Below are positions 1-9,557 of a stretch of 64,000 bases of DNA, piece after piece. The DNA is from Acinetobacter junii CIP 64.5. Its GTDB lineage: Bacteria; Pseudomonadota; Gammaproteobacteria; Pseudomonadales; Moraxellaceae. Position 1 is the first letter of the stretch. Each line of letters begins with the position of its first letter. The stretch spans positions 743,291 to 807,290 of the forward strand of contig NZ_KB849655.1 of NCBI RefSeq assembly GCF_000368765.1, in the 5' to 3' direction. The position numbers and the translations under genes are program-made. The notes under the pieces are model-generated. The model did not search any database and was not told the DNA's origin. It was given only the letters and a program-made list of their open reading frames with translations.

Positions 1-108
1 AATCTGGTTTTGCGTATTGGCAAGATTAGCTATTATAAAAATTCAGTGGGAGCAAGCTGGACAGCGCATTCGTCCCAATTAGCCCAATGCAATCAGGTTG
101 TACGTTAA
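1..108 (+). CDS. possible 3' end of an unidentified gene (partial)
   Basis: Frame 1 is open from the window edge to a TAA at 106-108 and encodes 35 residues ending in NQVVR. I recognise no domain. Frame 2 is also open, to a TAG near 80, so the frame is not certain. The tRNA-Asn promoter begins about 50 bp further on. Confidence 0.25.
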   Translation, partial: NLVLRIGKISYYKNSVGASWTAHSSQLAQCNQVVR

Positions 109-156
109 TATAGCGATTTTAAGCACTTAACAGTTTATTATTTACACTGATTTTAC

Positions 157-185
157 TTGACTATAAACGTCTTGCCCCCTAAAAT
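157..185 (+). promoter_or_regulatory. sigma-70 promoter of first tRNA-Asn
   Basis: A -35 TTGACT (157-162) and a -10 TAAAAT (180-185) are separated by exactly 17 bp. They place the transcription start near 192, five bases before the tRNA. The second tRNA-Asn copy has an equally well-formed promoter. Confidence 0.7.
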
Positions 186-196
186 TCACTCCAGAT

Positions 197-272
197 TCTC
201 CCATAGCTCAGTCGGTAGAGCGACGGACTGTTAATCCGCAGGTCCCTGGTTCGAGCCCAGGTGGGAGAGCCA
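197..272 (+). tRNA. tRNA-Asn (GTT), copy 1
   Basis: This is a 76-nt cloverleaf. The acceptor stem is TCTCCCA (197-203) with TGGGAGA (262-268), followed by discriminator G and encoded CCA. The T-arm carries GGTTCGAGCC and the anticodon GTT is at 230-232. It is identical to the copy at 469-544 and closely resembles E. coli tRNA-Asn. Confidence 0.98.
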
Positions 273-279
273 AAATTCT

Positions 280-312
280 AAAAAGCCTATATCATTGATG
301 TAGGCTTTTTTA
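280..312 (+). terminator. Rho-independent terminator of tRNA-Asn copy 1
   Basis: The stem AAAAAGCCTA / TAGGCTTTTT has an 11-base loop and runs into a T tract, directly after the tRNA 3' end. Confidence 0.85.
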
Positions 313-427
313 TTTCCCCCAATTCTGTCAAATAAAATCAGTTTTCATTTCCTTATCGCTAAAATCTAGAAAATGATGATAAAAAATACAATTAAATCAA
401 TATTTAAATTTTTTAGCTTAAACTCAC

Positions 428-456
428 TTGACCTACATCTGCTTCATGCATAGAAT
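428..456 (+). promoter_or_regulatory. sigma-70 promoter of second tRNA-Asn
   Basis: A -35 TTGACC (428-433), a 17-bp spacer and a -10 TAGAAT (451-456) lie 12 bp before the tRNA. Having its own promoter and an upstream terminator shows the second copy is an independent transcription unit. Confidence 0.7.
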
Positions 457-468
457 GCCTACCTAGAT

Positions 469-544
469 TCTCCCATAGCTCAGTCGGTAGAGCGACGGAC
501 TGTTAATCCGCAGGTCCCTGGTTCGAGCCCAGGTGGGAGAGCCA
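469..544 (+). tRNA. tRNA-Asn (GTT), copy 2
   Basis: Identical over all 76 nt to the copy at 197-272, with anticodon GTT at 502-504 and encoded CCA. The identity extends only a few bases into the flanks, so promoter and terminator differ between the copies. Confidence 0.98.
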
Positions 545-550
545 AATTCT

Positions 551-582
551 AAAAACCCGCTCACTTTGAGTGGGTTTTTTAT
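551..582 (+). terminator. Rho-independent terminator of tRNA-Asn copy 2
   Basis: The stem AAAACCCGCTCA / TGAGTGGGTTTT contains one wobble position and is followed by a run of Ts. Confidence 0.85.
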
Positions 583-600
583 TAACTATTTGATTTGAAT

Positions 601-1044
601 ATGCTGGACTTTCTTCAAACTATTTTCCTAGTTATTGGATGCATAAGTAGTATTATTCTTCTTGTTAGCTTTGTTCCTTTTTTTCTACCTAAACAAAAAT
701 TCTTTCCTCGATCAGTCATTAGTTCATTTGAAACTCAAATGTTCCTTCGATTAAAACAAGCCTTCCCCCACTACCACGTTCTGACTCAAGTGGCTTTTAG
801 TGCATTAATTACTAGTGATCATTATAAAATTCGAAGCAAATTTAATCGTAAAGTTACCGACTTCGTGCTACTCAATAAAGATATGAAAGTTGTTGTGATT
901 ATTGAATTAGATGATCCGAGTCATCTCGGAAAAGAGCAGGAAGACAAACAAAGAGATCAAATGTTACAAGAGGCAGGCTATGATGTCATTCGCTATACTG
1001 AAATTCCATCCATAAAACAATTACAGATGGATATTCGTTCTTAA
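601..1044 (+). CDS. DUF2726 domain protein with N-terminal membrane anchor
   Basis: The 147-residue protein starts with one hydrophobic segment (about residues 3-30) followed by a soluble domain. The block with KVTDFVLLN, then VVVIIELDDPSH, then GYDVIRY is the pattern of DUF2726, a family with a predicted restriction-endonuclease-like fold. The acidic residues after the VVIIE strand could be the metal-binding remnant. No substrate is known and I cannot assign a role. ATG 601 is preferred; an in-frame TTG at 595 is possible, and neither has a clear Shine-Dalgarno sequence. It follows the tRNA terminator and converges on the next small gene. Confidence 0.75.
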   Translation: MLDFLQTIFLVIGCISSIILLVSFVPFFLPKQKFFPRSVISSFETQMFLRLKQAFPHYHVLTQVAFSALITSDHYKIRSKFNRKVTDFVLLNKDMKVVVIIELDDPSHLGKEQEDKQRDQMLQEAGYDVIRYTEIPSIKQLQMDIRS

Positions 1045-1062
1045 AAACAATGGTACAAGCAT

Positions 1063-1269
1063 TTATTCAGCATTCTTAGCTTGTTCAGCATTTTTTTGAT
1101 CTTCAAACTTCTTTGCAATCTCAGCACGTTGTTGATCATATTTACGTTTTGTTTCTGCATCACTTCTTGCTGCAATAAAAGCCATACCAACAATAAATAT
1201 TGGTATCAATAAACCCAAAGCCATTAAACCCCATGGGATTTGCTTTTTTTCAACTGAATTCTGACTCAT
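1063..1269 (-). CDS. small single-pass membrane protein, unknown
   Basis: A 68-residue protein with one strong transmembrane segment (about residues 12-33, rich in L, I, G, F) and a highly charged tail rich in K, E, Q and A that is probably helical. I recognise no family. ATG 1269 is taken over an upstream in-frame TTG at 1278. It converges on the DUF2726 gene with 18 bp between stop codons. Confidence 0.6.
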   Translation of the reverse strand: MSQNSVEKKQIPWGLMALGLLIPIFIVGMAFIAARSDAETKRKYDQQRAEIAKKFEDQKNAEQAKNAE

Positions 1270-1385
1270 AGTATTCAAAATGCGCTATCAAAATCGATGC
1301 AACAATATAACAAAAAATAGCCTTACTGATGAGACTCTTTTTTGATTTACAAGTTCTAAAATCTAATCACCATATCGTTGAATAA

Positions 1386-2726
1386 TTAAGAACTCACGCC
1401 TGTACACTGCGAGTCTTTGCTTGCATCAATTTTCGCAGGATCAATTACCACATTTGTCTTAGCAGGCATTTTCGCTTGAATAAAGTTATAAATATCTAAG
1501 TTTTTACATACAATCGCTTGGGTATGTGTTGCATTAAGTACAGGTTTTAATTCCACCTCATCAGAACCTAATGCCTATAAATTAGCTACCAATGCCTGAG
1601 TCACTGAGAAAGGAACGTTAGTGTCAGCTGTACCTTGTACAACTAAGACAGGCTTATCAATTCGCTTAGTTCCAGGCTGGTTATCTACCAAAAACTTCTG
1701 AACGGTTGGATTGGTTTTAAAATTGTTTGTATCTAATCCAGGGTAATCCATCACTTTTTTATCTGGATTATCCGTCATAAATTTGATGATATCTGCTTTA
1801 AACTTCTCGATGAGGCTTGCACTTGGGTCACTTTCATTATCAAGACATAAACCATTTTCACCTGTTGTACCTTCAGCAAACTCTGCTAATGATTTAGCGC
1901 GATCTTGGAAAATATCTCGATAATCAAATCTTGGTTCATATGCTTTGATACCAACACCCGTTAAAGCAGCGTATGCCAGTAGCGTTGCGTAAGAATCTAC
2001 AGACACACGATTGACTAACGGAACATTATTGGCTACTTCTGCCTGCTCGATGTTTGCCAATGCAGCTGGAGCGACTTCAAGAATAATCTTACCTAAACTT
2101 GAAGCTGGTGCTCCAGCAACCGCCCCTTTATAAGATACATCAGCATTTGCATATTCAGCTGTACCAATAGAAGCTTGCCCACCTTGTGACTGCCCTACTG
2201 ACATCCATGCACCATTTAATTGGGTGCCATAACGATCTTTAACCGCTTGCATCGCTGAGATAGCAGATTTTGCTTCACTTGCTAAATTAAGATAAGGATG
2301 GATACCAGCCGTTCCCAAACCCTCGTAATCAGGTGCAACCACCACATAACCAGCAGCAAGTAGGGTTTCAGCTAAAATACTAAAACGCGGATTAAGCACA
2401 TTATTACTAGGAGCACAGCTATCAGCGACTCCCACTGTTCCATATTCCCATACCACTACACGATAACCATCGCTTGGTGCAGCAACCTTAGGAAACATAA
2501 CCATCGCAGTCGCTTTTGCTGTTTTACCCTGAACATTAGTCATGTTATAGGTCATAACTTTGATCGATGCTGCAAAAGTCAAATTATCTTTTGAATAGCT
2601 ACTTTCTGAAATATATGTTTTATCTTTATTGCTTCTTGAATAACCATCATTACTGTCATTACACGCAAATAGAAATAAAGCAGAGATTGAAAAGCTAATT
2701 GCTAATCCAATTTTAGACCGTTTCAT
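1386..2726 (-). pseudogene. secreted esterase/lipase-like alpha/beta hydrolase lipoprotein, interrupted by in-frame TAG
   Basis: The frame opens with a lipoprotein signal (MKRSKIG..., hydrophobic core, ALFLFAC with Cys22). An alpha/beta-hydrolase domain follows: nucleophile elbow VGQSQGG with Ser180, and VVQGTADTNVPF carrying the likely acid. At codon 384 (1575-1577) there is an in-frame TAG. The same frame then stays open for 62 more codons to TAA at 1386-1388 and includes NATHTQ, the expected position of the catalytic His. No indel is needed to join the halves, so one substitution (for example CAG to TAG) explains it. A protein ending at the TAG would lack its catalytic His and is probably inactive. 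Start 2726 is chosen because it gives a proper signal peptide; the frame is open upstream to 2819. Confidence 0.8.
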
Positions 2727-2782
2727 AAAATTTTCTTTTAGTCTTGTTTTTGTGTGCACGAAACTACACGCGACTTTATTAA

Positions 2783-2815
2783 GGCATAAAAAAAGTGCTC
2801 TACATAGAACACTTT
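2783..2815 (-). terminator. Rho-independent terminator of ubiCA
   Basis: On the minus strand AAAAGTGTTC pairs with GAGCACTTTT (one G-U wobble) around a 6-base loop and is followed by seven Ts. It starts 18 bp after the ubiA stop. Confidence 0.8.
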
Positions 2816-2832
2816 TCAACTAATTAGTCATT

Positions 2833-3714
2833 TTAAACCACTAATTGTAAAAAGATTCCTAGAAAAATTATCATTCCAACCCATCTATTGTGACGAAATG
2901 CCCAAAAACAAAGTTGCGGATCCCTATCTAGAGTCTTAAATGTTTGATAAATAAAATCTCCAGCAACAACAATCAATCCAGCTATTCCAAAAGGTACAAG
3001 CAGACTTTCGATATACAATGCAATGCCGATCAATACCAAACTCACAAGCTGCAACACACCAATAATTTGTATATCGTAGCGACCAAATAAAATAGCCGTC
3101 GATTTGACCCCAATTTTTAAATCATATTCACGATCTGTGATCGCGTACTGGGTGTCATATGCTACAGTCCATGCCAAATTGCCAAAATAAAGCAACCAAC
3201 AAGTCAAATCTGGGGTTTGCCCAACAGCGGCATACGCCATTGGAATTGACCAAGAAAATGCAGCACCGAGAAAAACTTGTGGTAGATGCGTATAACGTTT
3301 CATAAATGGATATATGAACGCTAACAATAAAGCTCCAAATGACCAATAAAATGCTTCTATAGGCAAGAACAACAACAAACTTGCACTAAGCACTACCAAG
3401 GCTAAAAAAACAAACACTGCTTCCTTGGCTTTGATCACACCTGTGGCTAAAGGACGATTTTTCGTTCGTTCTACATGTGCATCTACTTTACGATCAGCAA
3501 AATCATTAATTGCACAACCCGCAGCACGCATAAATAAGCATCCCAAAGCCATGATTAGTAATATCTTAAGATCAGGTATGCCCTTAGATGCAATCCATAA
3601 CGCCCACATGGTTGGCCAAAAAACCAATTCCGTACCAATCGGTTTATCAAATCTACATAGATAATAATAGGCTTCTAAACGTTGTCGCCATGTTATATGT
3701 TGCACTGTTTCCAT
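2833..3714 (-). CDS. ubiA: 4-hydroxybenzoate polyprenyltransferase UbiA
   Basis: This integral membrane prenyltransferase attaches the polyprenyl tail to 4-hydroxybenzoate in ubiquinone synthesis. The 293 residues match the family length (about 290). Both Asp-rich metal/diphosphate motifs are present: NDFADRKVD (residues 70-78) and DREYDLKIG (near residue 195). Several hydrophobic helices fill the rest. Start ATG 3714 has AGGA six bases upstream. It lies 15 bp downstream of ubiC on the same strand, so the enzyme making 4-hydroxybenzoate and the one consuming it are co-transcribed. Confidence 0.95.
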   Translation of the reverse strand: METVQHITWRQRLEAYYYLCRFDKPIGTELVFWPTMWALWIASKGIPDLKILLIMALGCLFMRAAGCAINDFADRKVDAHVERTKNRPLATGVIKAKEAVFVFLALVVLSASLLLFLPIEAFYWSFGALLLAFIYPFMKRYTHLPQVFLGAAFSWSIPMAYAAVGQTPDLTCWLLYFGNLAWTVAYDTQYAITDREYDLKIGVKSTAILFGRYDIQIIGVLQLVSLVLIGIALYIESLLVPFGIAGLIVVAGDFIYQTFKTLDRDPQLCFWAFRHNRWVGMIIFLGIFLQLVV

Positions 3715-3729
3715 GAGTAATCCTGAGAG

Positions 3730-4221
3730 TCAATGCTGTCGAATAAACTGTTCAAAAGCAGGCAAAAAAGTTTCCTGCACAATAAATTTACACCCATGCC
3801 ATGTATAACAACTTTGCCTAGTCCAGCCCTCATCAAGTTGAATAACACGTCGCTCACAATGAGGATCAGTTCTTTGAAATAAGAACCAACCGATTGGCTT
3901 ATTGCGTATATATTTAAATATTCTTGCTTTTTTTTGTAGACTAAGAATCGGGAAAATACTTTTTGCCTTCACCCAAGGCTCTCGCTCGCTACCATATAAA
4001 TGAGTTTCACGTACCCAAGCAACATGATGGTAAGGCATTAACATCCATTTACTGTCAGCAAATGTTAAACGTTGATAATGCTCTTTAATCCGCTCAACAT
4101 GAAAATCACCACGAGCAAGATCAGTAAGTTGTTGAGTTAATGAACCTGATGCGTACAACCATTTTTTTAATTCTTTAGGAATCTGCTTTGAATTTATTGT
4201 GTTTGGTCGTAAATTTCGCAT
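3730..4221 (-). CDS. ubiC: chorismate lyase UbiC
   Basis: Chorismate lyase releases pyruvate from chorismate to give 4-hydroxybenzoate, the first committed step of ubiquinone synthesis. The 163 residues match the family (E. coli about 165). Recognisable blocks are LYASGSLTQQL near the N-terminus, WVRETHLYG in the middle, the KPIGWFLF segment, and a C-terminal QETFLPAF whose Glu is the expected active-site acid. It is the first gene of a ubiCA operon and is read towards ubiA. Confidence 0.92.
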   Translation of the reverse strand: MRNLRPNTINSKQIPKELKKWLYASGSLTQQLTDLARGDFHVERIKEHYQRLTFADSKWMLMPYHHVAWVRETHLYGSEREPWVKAKSIFPILSLQKKARIFKYIRNKPIGWFLFQRTDPHCERRVIQLDEGWTRQSCYTWHGCKFIVQETFLPAFEQFIRQH

Positions 4222-4304
4222 GCTTGGCTCACTAAAAACATCGCATCTAGTTTACATGAATTTTTTGATAAAAAGCGTATGACTTTCAATTGAATCAAAA
4301 GCAT

Positions 4305-4334
4305 AAAAAAAGCTCGCCTAAGCGAGCTTTTTTA
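4305..4334 (-). terminator. terminator of glnA (probably bidirectional)
   Basis: The hairpin AGCTCGC / GCGAGCT with a CTAA loop is flanked by six As and six Ts, so it can act in both directions. It lies 11 bp past the glnA stop. Confidence 0.85.
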
Positions 4335-4345
4335 TTTGGGATGTA

Positions 4346-5755
4346 TTACAAGCTATAGTACATATCAAATTCAACTGGGTGAGTAGTCGTGTTAAGACGA
4401 CGTACATCTTCAGTTTTAAGTTCGATGTAAGCATCTAACATTTCTTTAGTGAATACACCGCCTTTTAATAAGAACTCGTGATCCGCTTTAAGAGCATCAA
4501 TCGCCATTTCTAAGTTGTGAGCAACTGTAGGGATTTTTGCTTCTTCTTCAGGAGGAAGGTCATACAAGTTCTTGTCAGCAGCTTCACCTGGGTGAATCTT
4601 GTTTTGAATACCATCAAGACCAGCCATTAACAATGCCGCAAAACCTAAGTATGGGTTCATTAATGGATCTGGGAAACGTGCTTCGATACGTTTGCCTTTA
4701 GGGCTAGAAACGTAAGGAATACGGATAGAAGCAGAACGGTTACGTGCTGAGTAAGCAAGCATAATCGGAGCTTCATAGTGAGGAACTAAACGCTTGTACG
4801 AGTTTGTACCAGGGTTAGTAATTGCGTTCAAAGCACGAGCGTGTTTGATTACACCACCGATGAAGAACAATGCCATTTCTGATAAACCAGCATATTCATC
4901 ACCAGCAAACAAGTTCTTTCCATCTTTAGAGATAGACATATGAACGTGCATACCAGAACCGTTATCACCTACCATTGGCTTAGGCATGAAAGTCGCTGTT
5001 TTGCCATATTGGTGAGCAACGTTCCAAACTGCATATTTGAACTGTTGAACTTCGTCCGCTTTACGAACTAATGTATTGAAGCTCACACCAATTTCTAATT
5101 GGCAAGAAGCAACTTCGTGGTGATGTACTTCTACACGACCTGGACCCATGATGTCTTCAATACGTGCACACATTTCAGCACGCATGTCTTGATGTGAGTC
5201 AACTGGAGGAACTGGGAAGTAACCACCTTTCACACGTGGACGGTGACCAGAGTTACCAGCTTCGTAATCTTTACCAGTAGACCATGCAGCTTCTTCAGCG
5301 ATTAGTGTATGGCGAGCGCCAGACATATCGATATCCCATTTAACTTCGTCAAAAACGAAGAATTCTGGTTCTGGACCAAAGAATGCTGTATCACCGATAC
5401 CTGTAGATTTTAAATATTCTTCAGCACGACGAGCAATCGAACGTGGGTCACGCTCGTAACCTTGACCAGTAGATGGCTCAATAACGTCACAAGTCACAAC
5501 AACAGTTGGCTCAGCAAAGAACGGGTCAAGAAAACCTGTTTCAGCATCTGGACGTAAGATCATGTCAGAAGCTTCAATGCCTTTCCAACCAGCGATTGAA
5601 GAACCATCGAACATTTTACCATCTTCAAATGTATCTTCATCAATCGTGTCAGCTGGGTAAGTTACGTGTTGCTCTTTACCCTTAGTATCAGTAAAGCGAA
5701 AATCGACCCATTTTGCGCCACTTTCTTTGATGAGTTGAAGGACCTTGTTCGCCAT
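4346..5755 (-). CDS. glnA: glutamine synthetase, type I
   Basis: GlnA makes glutamine from glutamate, ammonia and ATP. From ATG 5755 the protein is 469 residues, the length of the E. coli enzyme. The GS signatures are clear: the N-terminal beta-grasp block ([16 protein letters not shown]), FDGSSIAGW, the metal/ATP block with [10 protein letters not shown], the [16 protein letters not shown] loop, the ATP-binding [10 protein letters not shown], and NLYDLPPEE with the Tyr that is adenylylated in this class. I place the start at MANKV because GGAG lies 9 bases upstream; in-frame ATGs at 5761 and 5770 are less well placed. No ntrBC follows, so glnA stands alone. Confidence 0.97.
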   Translation of the reverse strand: MANKVLQLIKESGAKWVDFRFTDTKGKEQHVTYPADTIDEDTFEDGKMFDGSSIAGWKGIEASDMILRPDAETGFLDPFFAEPTVVVTCDVIEPSTGQGYERDPRSIARRAEEYLKSTGIGDTAFFGPEPEFFVFDEVKWDIDMSGARHTLIAEEAAWSTGKDYEAGNSGHRPRVKGGYFPVPPVDSHQDMRAEMCARIEDIMGPGRVEVHHHEVASCQLEIGVSFNTLVRKADEVQQFKYAVWNVAHQYGKTATFMPKPMVGDNGSGMHVHMSISKDGKNLFAGDEYAGLSEMALFFIGGVIKHARALNAITNPGTNSYKRLVPHYEAPIMLAYSARNRSASIRIPYVSSPKGKRIEARFPDPLMNPYLGFAALLMAGLDGIQNKIHPGEAADKNLYDLPPEEEAKIPTVAHNLEMAIDALKADHEFLLKGGVFTKEMLDAYIELKTEDVRRLNTTTHPVEFDMYYSL

Positions 5756-5781
5756 GCTCATTTGCTCCAATGAAATTTATA

Positions 5782-5798
5782 TGCACTTGTTAAGTGCG
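5782..5798. promoter_or_regulatory. dyad resembling an NtrC operator in the glnA leader
   Basis: TGCACTTGTTAAGTGCG matches the NtrC consensus (TGCAC, seven bases, GTGCA) at nine of ten conserved positions. It is centred about 35 bp upstream of the glnA start, close for an enhancer site, so it may instead be a leader hairpin. Nothing else is firm in the 612 bp between glnA and trpG except a second inverted repeat (TTGTTGGT / ACCAACAA, about 5805-5840) and a possible trpG promoter. I found no acceptable sigma-54 -24/-12 element. Confidence 0.35.
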
Positions 5799-6250
5799 TG
5801 TTAGTTGTTGGTGTACAATTAGCAATTATCATACCAACAATTTTAAAGCATACCTAAAACATTGAAATTCTTTGCAGAAAAAATGCTTTAAGCTCCATGT
5901 CCTATGTCTTCTATAATGTTTGCAATCGCAAATGCACCATATTCACACATTTCCATTCCAGCCCGTCCCCAAAAAAGACATAATGAACCAAAATAGTGCA
6001 ATATATGCAACAAAGAACTATTGTAGTGCTAAATTACGCCATCATTTACTAGCATAAATTGGCTTTTTATATCATTCTTTTGGAGTACATTCCAATCAAT
6101 TCCACTGGACTTTCGATTCACCGACATGTTTTTTTATCAAACCTTTAAATTTTAAAATAATATTGATAATTATTTGTGTGTCATAAGCTCATTTTGAACT
6201 GACGACTTACTCGACCAAATTAGAAATATTGAACATTGAGCTTCTGTTTT

Positions 6251-6259
6251 TGCTATGAT
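6251..6259 (+). promoter_or_regulatory. candidate extended -10 promoter for trpG
   Basis: TGCTATGAT fits an extended -10 element and would give a leader of about 115 nt before trpG. The -35 is poor: TTGAAC lies 19 bp upstream. No leader peptide with tandem Trp codons was seen, so attenuation is not supported. Confidence 0.35.
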
Positions 6260-6382
6260 TATTTACCCTAACGATCTTGAACATATTTTTATATATTCTT
6301 AGTAACGGATATTGAATTGTTTTGGTCGGTCAATTGAATCCTAAAAGCACAATAAAGTGCATATTTTCAAAAGGTTATAATC

Positions 6383-6967
6383 ATGCTTCTAATGATTGAC
6401 AATTATGACAGTTTTACTTACAACATCGTTCAATACTTTGGCGAGTTGAATCAAGAAGTAAAAGTTGTTCGTAATGATCAAGTGACATTAGAGGACATCG
6501 AACGATGGCAGCCTAAATACCTAGTGATTGGCCCTGGTCCTTGTTCACCAACTGAAGCAGGGATTTCGATACCTGCAATCAATCATTTTGCTGGAAAAAT
6601 TCCATTACTAGGCGTTTGTTTAGGGCATCAAGCGATTGGACAAGCTTTTGGTGGCAATATTATCCGTGCTAAAACAGTCATGCATGGTCGTTTATCTGAT
6701 ATGCACCATAGTGATAAAGGTATTTTTAGTAATTTACCCTCTCCTTTTGCTGCTACTCGCTACCACTCTCTAGTGATTGAACAAGAAACACTGCCTGATT
6801 GCTTAGAAGTTACCTGCTGGACGAATCAACCAGATGGCACGATTGAAGAAATTATGGGTGTAAAGCATAAAACCTTACCTGTTGAAGGTGTTCAATTTCA
6901 TCCTGAGTCAATTTTAAGCGAACATGGTCATCAAATTTTTAAAAACTTCTTGGATATTTATGCATAA
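6383..6967 (+). CDS. trpG: anthranilate synthase component II (glutamine amidotransferase)
   Basis: TrpG supplies ammonia from glutamine to anthranilate synthase TrpE, and in many relatives also to PabB. The 194-residue class-I amidotransferase has its triad in place: [10 protein letters not shown] with nucleophile Cys79, and QFHPESIL with His173 and Glu175. The N-terminal [19 protein letters not shown] is characteristic of the TrpG/PabA group. AAGG lies about 9 bases before the ATG. trpE is not nearby. Here trpG is separated from trpDC by tcyP and an opposite-strand MOSC gene, and it has its own terminator. Confidence 0.93.
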   Translation: MLLMIDNYDSFTYNIVQYFGELNQEVKVVRNDQVTLEDIERWQPKYLVIGPGPCSPTEAGISIPAINHFAGKIPLLGVCLGHQAIGQAFGGNIIRAKTVMHGRLSDMHHSDKGIFSNLPSPFAATRYHSLVIEQETLPDCLEVTCWTNQPDGTIEEIMGVKHKTLPVEGVQFHPESILSEHGHQIFKNFLDIYA

Positions 6968-6996
6968 TCGCAAGAATTAACAAATTCTCATTCTTT

Positions 6997-7030
6997 AAAC
7001 AGCCTATTTTATGAATAGGCTGTTTTTATT
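6997..7030 (+). terminator. Rho-independent terminator of trpG
   Basis: A 12-bp stem (AAACAGCCTATT with AATAGGCTGTTT) and a T-rich tail begin 29 bp after the stop. The remaining roughly 290 bp before tcyP are AT-rich; I see no gene or convincing regulatory site there. Confidence 0.88.
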
Positions 7031-7323
7031 TTGAACATATAAAATCAATATATAACTTATACACACTGGTTAAATTTTCAGCATTAAAATCAAACAAGAA
7101 ACATTTATTTAGAACAATTCATTCTTTTTCAATAATTAATCAACTTTTCATGCATTTTCAGAAGGAAATTAAAACATAGGTTTCTGACAATTTAGACTCC
7201 TTTTTAATTTTTTAGATTAACTATAGTCATAGGAATGATTAAGCTTCAGGGTTACTGGATGATAGAATCTAAATATTATTTTTAGTTATCTCCCCCTGAA
7301 ATACCAATCAGGATAGCCTTATT

Positions 7324-8682
7324 GTGAATACCTTGCTTTTATTGAATATTATTGTATTTTTCTTGCTCATGGCAGGATTGTTTTTTACTTATCGACCAGA
7401 TTGGAGCCTTGCAAAAAAAGTGCTCATCGGTATGGGTGTCGGTATCGTTTATGGTCTAGGATTAAAAACGATTTATGCAGACAGTCCGATTATTGCAAAG
7501 TCGGTGACATGGTTTAATTTAGTTGGTAATGGTTATGTTCAACTGTTACAAATGGTGATCATGCCACTTATTTTCATCTCAATTTTAAGTGCAGTTGTTA
7601 AACTTCATCAAACGACTTCGCTCGGTAAAATAAGTAGTTTCGTTATCGGTATTTTATTGTTTACCACGGCGATTGCTGCTTTTGTCGGAATTAGTGTGAC
7701 CAATTTATTTGGTTTAACCGCCGAGGGCTTAGTTCAAGGCACTCAAGAAACCGCTCGCCTTGCTGCAATTCAAACTGATTATATCGGTCAAGTCACCAAC
7801 CTTGATATTCCCAAGTTATTACTTTCGCTACTTCCTCAAAATCCTTTTGCTGATCTGACTGGAGTTCGTCCAACCGCAATTATTAGTGTTGTAATTTTCT
7901 CTGCTTTTTTAGGGGTTGCAGCACTTAAGCTGATGGATAAAGATTCACTCAATGGTGAGAGAATTCGAAATGGAATTGAAGCTCTACAAGCATTAATCAT
8001 TAGCTTAGTTCGTTTAGTCATGCAATTTACACCGTATGGTGTATTCGCATTAATGGCAAAAATGGTTGCTACGGCAAATGTTGCTGATATCGTGAAACTA
8101 GGTGAATTTCTTGTCGCGTCCTATTTGGGTCTTGCGATTATGTTCATCGTCCATGCGTTGATTTTGCTATTTGTCCGTGTAAATCCCATCGAGTTTTTCA
8201 AAAAGGTTTTTCCTGTTTTAACGTTTGCTTTTACCAGCAGATCCAGTGCTGCAAGTATTCCTCTGAATATTGAGGCTCAAACAAAACAACTGGGCGTTCC
8301 AGAAGGTATTGCTAGTTTTTCAGCTTCTTTCGGCGCGACCATTGGTCAAAATGGATGTGCGGGACTATATCCTGCAATGCTTGCAGTCATGGTGGCACCA
8401 ACAGTTGGTATCAACCCTTTAGACCCCTTATGGATTGCTCAACTTATCGTAATTGTGACTTTAAGCTCGATTGGAGTTGCAGGTGTCGGTGGTGGTGCAA
8501 CCTTCGCAGCTTTAATCGTATTGCCAGCTATGGGTTTACCCGTAACATTAGTCGCTTTACTTATCTCAATTGAGCCATTAATTGATATGGGACGCACTGC
8601 GCTAAACGTAAATGGATCTATGACAGCTGGTGTAACAACAAGTCAACTACTAGGTGTTAGAGATACCTTGACTAAGGATTAA
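7324..8682 (+). CDS. tcyP: L-cystine:cation symporter TcyP family
   Basis: This 452-residue inner-membrane protein belongs to the dicarboxylate/amino acid:cation symporter family. The N-terminal half closely follows E. coli TcyP (YdjN), with [25 protein letters not shown] and [14 protein letters not shown]. The C-terminal half has the family's serine-rich re-entrant loop ([13 protein letters not shown]) and the small-residue-rich [14 protein letters not shown]. It should import cystine. The start is GTG 7324 with AGGA about 11 bases upstream; no ATG near the N-terminus fits. It is transcribed alone and ends in a strong terminator. Confidence 0.88.
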   Translation: MNTLLLLNIIVFFLLMAGLFFTYRPDWSLAKKVLIGMGVGIVYGLGLKTIYADSPIIAKSVTWFNLVGNGYVQLLQMVIMPLIFISILSAVVKLHQTTSLGKISSFVIGILLFTTAIAAFVGISVTNLFGLTAEGLVQGTQETARLAAIQTDYIGQVTNLDIPKLLLSLLPQNPFADLTGVRPTAIISVVIFSAFLGVAALKLMDKDSLNGERIRNGIEALQALIISLVRLVMQFTPYGVFALMAKMVATANVADIVKLGEFLVASYLGLAIMFIVHALILLFVRVNPIEFFKKVFPVLTFAFTSRSSAASIPLNIEAQTKQLGVPEGIASFSASFGATIGQNGCAGLYPAMLAVMVAPTVGINPLDPLWIAQLIVIVTLSSIGVAGVGGGATFAALIVLPAMGLPVTLVALLISIEPLIDMGRTALNVNGSMTAGVTTSQLLGVRDTLTKD

Positions 8683-8697
8683 TATTTGTCAGGTCAT

Positions 8698-8732
8698 AAA
8701 AGCCAATCATGCTATTTGTGATTGGCTTTTTT
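8698..8732 (+). terminator. Rho-independent terminator of tcyP
   Basis: The stem AAAAGCCAATCA / TGATTGGCTTTT with a 9-base loop and six Ts follows 15 bp after the stop. It also lies beyond the end of the convergent MOSC gene. Confidence 0.9.
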
Positions 8733-8765
8733 ATTACAAATTATTTTTTAATCTAATCATTTCTA

Positions 8766-9557
8766 TCAGAGAATTTTGACCTCTTCTCCAACTCGAATAC
8801 TACCTACTCCACGATGTAATGCATTTTGCCCCATCATGACCTTATTACCTTGTTTTCGATAAGCCAACATCGCCTGCATGACTTCAGGTTGCTTTTGACT
8901 AGTATTAAGATCAATCGTTGGAATGACACAGCGTGAGCATGGTTTAACTAGATCAAATACAATTTCACCAATTTGTATCTGCTGCCATGTGTCTTCTGTA
9001 AAAGCCTCACAACCAGAGATGACAATATTCGGTCTAAAACGTCGTACATTCAATGAATATCCAACTTTTTCGGAAAGAAATTGGACAGATGCTTCACTTA
9101 AAATCAAAAAGGGAAAACCATCTGCAAAACCTACACGATCTCCAAATTGTGCGTATTCAAGATCGACTTGGCGAATCGTTTCCTGTGGCATATAAACCAA
9201 CTGTACTTTTTTGCCTAATTTATCACTGATCCAATCGTTCACAGGATGATCAATACGATTTCCTTTTACCTGATCTTGCCACACAGTTACAAGGCGTTCG
9301 TCTTTATACCCCTGAGCCTCAATTAAACTGAGTTCCATATGTTCAGAGTGATAATAAAAGCGAATGATTTCTGATGAAATAGCAACTCCTATTTGCCCCA
9401 TTTCAGCAATTTGTCGCTGAGTCACAAAACGACCATCGCCATCAACTAGCATCCACCTACGATCCCACTTTGGTCCAAAACTATCAATCTCCATTTCAGA
9501 TAGTTGATTTCCTTTACAAGATTTCACTGGATAATTTAAAAGTTGACTGACGTACAT
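8766..9557 (-). CDS. MOSC domain protein (YcbX / mARC-like)
   Basis: The 263 residues form an N-terminal MOSC beta-barrel (YPVKSCKG..., GPKWDRRWMLVD) followed by a MOSC domain. The C-terminal KPCSRCVIPTIDLNT includes the conserved Cys that ligates molybdenum cofactor in this family. E. coli YcbX and mammalian mARC proteins of this type reduce N-hydroxylated compounds. YcbX usually has an added ferredoxin domain, which is absent here, so electrons would come from a separate protein. It is convergent with tcyP and shows no operon partner. Confidence 0.85.
   Translation of the reverse strand: MYVSQLLNYPVKSCKGNQLSEMEIDSFGPKWDRRWMLVDGDGRFVTQRQIAEMGQIGVAISSEIIRFYYHSEHMELSLIEAQGYKDERLVTVWQDQVKGNRIDHPVNDWISDKLGKKVQLVYMPQETIRQVDLEYAQFGDRVGFADGFPFLILSEASVQFLSEKVGYSLNVRRFRPNIVISGCEAFTEDTWQQIQIGEIVFDLVKPCSRCVIPTIDLNTSQKQPEVMQAMLAYRKQGNKVMMGQNALHRGVGSIRVGEEVKIL

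Noticed and set aside
1..80. Alternative reading frame 2 at the left edge as a gene end
   Set aside because: It is shorter than frame 1 and equally lacking in recognisable features; neither can be confirmed.
1386..1574. Separate small gene downstream of the esterase
   Set aside because: It has no start codon context and continues the esterase frame exactly across the TAG, so it is the missing 3' end.
5930..5960. Possible sigma-54 promoter upstream of glnA (TGGTGCATTTGCGATTGCA on the minus strand)
   Set aside because: The GG and GC elements are 13 bases apart instead of 10, and no other pair fits.
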